6,086 nucleotides of DNA from an uncultured Ruminococcus sp. (GTDB lineage: Bacteria > Bacillota > Clostridia > Oscillospirales > Ruminococcaceae): positions 1 to 6,086 of the forward strand of contig URWK01000082.1 in assembly GCA_900551505.1 (NCBI GenBank), given 5' to 3'. A model generated the notes under the pieces. The model did no database searches. It saw nothing but the letters and a program-made list of their open reading frames with translations, and was not told where the DNA came from. This document shows, one piece after another, positions 5,124-6,086 of this stretch. The first letter of the stretch is position 1. Each line of letters opens with the position of its first letter. A program made the position numbers and the translations under genes.

Positions 5124-5152
5124 TTAGGGAGAGAGTTAAACGGCGAATAGTG
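5124..5152. repeat. Degenerate third remnant of the pflA-tail repeat
   Basis: The 10-mer AGTTAAACGG, which spans the pflA stop codon, occurs at 5134, 5231 and 5418. Around the first copy the flanks (TTAGGGA before, GAATAGTGT after) still resemble those of the other two (TTGAGGGA, AAATTGTGT). This suggests an older, decayed copy just left of the first full repeat. Confidence 0.4.
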
Positions 5153-5155
5153 TAG

Positions 5156-5212
5156 GGGGCGGCGGCTCTTTTTCGTGTTACTCAATTTTTCCGCAATCCG
5201 AGCCGCCGCCCC
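5156..5212. repeat. GC-rich palindrome, copy A
   Basis: A perfect 13-bp stem, GGGGCGGCGGCTC (5156-5168) with GAGCCGCCGCCCC (5200-5212), encloses a 31-nt AT-rich loop. No T-run follows the stem on either strand, so it does not look like a standard terminator. The high GC against an AT-rich surround and the second copy 187 nt away suggest a REP-like extragenic element. Confidence 0.8.
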
Positions 5213-5232
5213 TCAAAGAGCCTTGAGGGAAG

Positions 5233-5292
5233 TTAAACGGGCAAATTGTGTTTCCTGAAAATCTCAACCACCTTTTTATATTCTTCATCGGA
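5233..5292 (-). pseudogene. Duplicated 3' fragment of pflA
   Basis: In the pflA frame this reads SDEEYKKVVEIFRKHNLPV followed by TAA. The genuine gene has the same peptide with A in place of the first V of VV, plus one synonymous change at an arginine codon. An in-frame TGA lies three codons upstream and there is no start codon or ribosome site, so it is not expressed as a protein. It arose with the surrounding 142-nt repeat. Confidence 0.85.
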
Positions 5293-5339
5293 AGCCGTTC
5301 AACTGCTGACCTTTAAGTTGTGGTGTGAATTAAGTTTCA

Positions 5340-5481
5340 TAGGGGGCGGCGGCTCTTTTTCGTGTTACTCAACTTTTCCGCAATCCTAGCCGCCGCCCCT
5401 CAAAGAGCCTTTGGGGAAGTTAAACGGGCAAATTGTGTTTTCTGAAAATCTCAACCGCCTTTTTATATTCTTCATCGGAAG
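5340..5481. repeat. Repeat copy B: GC-rich palindrome plus genuine pflA tail
   Basis: This is the partner of 5153-5294, offset by exactly 187 nt. The right part (5420-5481) is the coding end of intact pflA, so this copy, or at least its pflA portion, is the source. The left part is the palindrome that follows the gene. Differences from copy A fall in the palindrome loop, one stem-end base, the small hairpin arm and two coding positions. Confidence 0.95.
5343..5399. repeat. GC-rich palindrome, copy B, downstream of pflA
   Basis: A 12-bp perfect stem, GGGGCGGCGGCT (5343-5354) with AGCCGCCGCCCC (5388-5399), encloses a 33-nt loop. A smaller hairpin (CAAAG 5401-5405 with CTTTG 5409-5413) lies between it and the pflA stop. 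It could protect the 3' end of the pflA mRNA or slow polymerase, but lacks a terminator T-run. Confidence 0.75.
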
Positions 5482-6086
5482 GCGGTTGAGTGTCATAGAG
5501 CTTATAAGGCAAACCGAGTTCTTCCCATTTGTATTCGCCCATCTTGTGAAACGGGAGCAATTCGACTTTTTCGATATTCGGGTAAGCTGTCAGAAATTCC
5601 GCAAGTTCTTCAAGCTGGTCGGCAGTAAAAGAATATCCCGGCAGAAGTACATGACGAATCCATATAGGCTTGTTGACTTCACGGGTGTAATTAAGCGTGT
5701 CAAGTGTGTTCTTATTTGAAAGTCCCGTTATAGTCCTGCACATTTCGTTGCCGAGAGCCTTTATATCGAGCAGAAGCATATCAGCCTTGTCAATGACGGG
5801 CTTAGAGATTTCAATCGGGACGGACCCCGCCGTGTCAAGTGCGGTATGCAAATTGTTTTTTCTGCACAGGTCGAGAATATCGCTTACAAATTCAGGCTGA
5901 AACAGAGGTTCGCCTCCTGAAATCGTTACGCCGCCTTTTTCGATGAAGTTTCTGTATTCGAGAATATTTTTTACGAGGTCTTCCGAGCAGACTGTTTTAC
6001 CGTCTTTCAAGTTCCAGCTGTCAGGGTTATGGCAGAAAAGACAGCGTAAGGGGCAACCTTGCACGAAAATGACGTATCTTATACCG
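5420..6086 (-). CDS. pflA: Pyruvate formate-lyase-activating enzyme, N-terminus off the window
   Basis: Visible are 221 codons and the stop; the gene runs past the right edge, and a full-length PflA (about 245 aa) would need roughly 20-25 more residues. It is a radical-SAM enzyme that uses a [4Fe-4S] cluster and S-adenosylmethionine to place the glycyl radical on pyruvate formate-lyase in anaerobic cells. Visible residues 1-22 include GIRYVIFVQG and the cluster motif CPLRCLFC (C11, C15, C18). Further blocks are SGGEP (56-60, SAM binding), LDTAG (83-87), LLDIKA (105-110), RHVLLPGY (144-151) and LPFHKMGEYKW (177-187). GTG 6064 is internal, not a start, because conserved residues continue upstream of it. 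No pflB is in view. Its 3' end is duplicated downstream. Confidence 0.93.
   Translation of the reverse strand, partial: GIRYVIFVQGCPLRCLFCHNPDSWNLKDGKTVCSEDLVKNILEYRNFIEKGGVTISGGEPLFQPEFVSDILDLCRKNNLHTALDTAGSVPIEISKPVIDKADMLLLDIKALGNEMCRTITGLSNKNTLDTLNYTREVNKPIWIRHVLLPGYSFTADQLEELAEFLTAYPNIEKVELLPFHKMGEYKWEELGLPYKLYDTQPPSDEEYKKAVEIFRKHNLPV
5450..5490. repeat. 12-bp inverted repeat inside the pflA 3' coding end
   Basis: CTCAACCGCCTT (5450-5461) and AAGGCGGTTGAG (5479-5490) are perfect reverse complements around a 17-nt spacer, all within pflA codons for QPPSDEEYKKAVE. The right arm straddles the border of repeat copy B; in copy A the arms have decayed. Confidence 0.75.

Larger units (their letters stand above)
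5153..5294. repeat. Repeat copy A: GC-rich palindrome plus duplicated pflA tail
   Basis: This 142-nt block matches 5340-5481 with six substitutions and no gap (136/142). In order it holds a GC-rich palindrome, a small hairpin (CCCTCAA/TTGAGGG, 5210-5229) and the last 19 codons plus stop of pflA on the minus strand. Similarity breaks off right after the TCC codon equivalent of pflA. The 45 nt between the copies (5295-5339) match neither. Confidence 0.95.
4969..5419. other. Long intergenic region between DUF1540 and pflA
   Basis: About 450 bases carry no intact gene. From left to right they hold the DUF1540 leader with two hairpins, its promoter, a weak terminator-like hairpin, a decayed repeat remnant, repeat copy A, 45 nt of unique sequence (5295-5339) and the palindrome half of copy B. 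I saw no convincing open reading frame, tRNA or known riboswitch. The part from 5098 on is clearly GC-richer than the 60 bases before it. Confidence 0.8.

Noticed and set aside
5156..5399. GC-rich palindromes as rho-independent terminators of pflA
   Set aside because: No T-run follows either stem on either strand and the loops are over 30 nt; a role in mRNA 3'-end protection is possible but intrinsic termination is not supported.
5153..5481. CRISPR array
   Set aside because: There are only two long copies with a coding tail and one spacer, with no short regular repeats and no cas genes.
5420..6064. GTG at 6064 as the pflA start
   Set aside because: Conserved PflA residues (GIRYVIF) continue upstream in frame to the window edge, so the gene is cut by the boundary and this GTG is internal.

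Overview
The window looks like chromosomal DNA of a spore-forming, anaerobic, low-to-mid-GC Clostridia member. The evidence is a cotJABC operon, a PdaA-type peptidoglycan deacetylase, an IreB-family protein, a DUF1540 protein and a pyruvate formate-lyase activase. An Oscillospiraceae/Ruminococcus-like host is my guess from general style, not something the sequence proves. Every convincing gene is on the minus strand, so transcription runs from high to low coordinates.

Right to left: (1) 5420-6086 holds pflA, cut by the right edge and missing its N-terminus. (2) 5098-5419 is a gene-free repeat region. A 142-nt block holding a GC-rich palindrome plus the last codons of pflA is present twice, 187 nt apart, at 136/142 identity; the outer copy is a dead pflA tail. 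(3) 4780-4968 encodes a small cysteine-rich DUF1540 protein with its own promoter, leader hairpins and terminator. (4) 4288-4530 is ireB, with a strong sigma-A promoter and a structured leader. (5) 3423-4190 is pdaA, with its own promoter just past the end of ireB and a terminator after it. (6) 1233-3308 is a tight cluster of a GT2 membrane glycosyltransferase, yjbQ and a TraX-family membrane protein. (7) 106-1158 is cotJA-cotJB-cotJC, ended by a GC-rich terminator at 56-87.

Functionally the window mixes spore assembly (CotJ coat proteins, PdaA cortex modification), envelope genes (GT2, TraX, and IreB, which belongs to the PASTA-kinase envelope-stress circuit) and anaerobic metabolism (PflA). 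No terminator is visible between the GT2 gene and cotJC, so those six genes could be read together, although a sigma-E-like -10 element before cotJA suggests a separate sporulation start.

The least ordinary signals are non-coding. The pdaA and DUF1540 promoters share a 19-nt block (16/19 identical) that joins a GGTTATAATA -10 region to the first arm of a hairpin at the predicted transcript start. The ireB leader has a long hairpin whose loop is exactly complementary to the ireB Shine-Dalgarno sequence. The pflA tail/palindrome duplication looks like a repeat family that could recur elsewhere in the genome.
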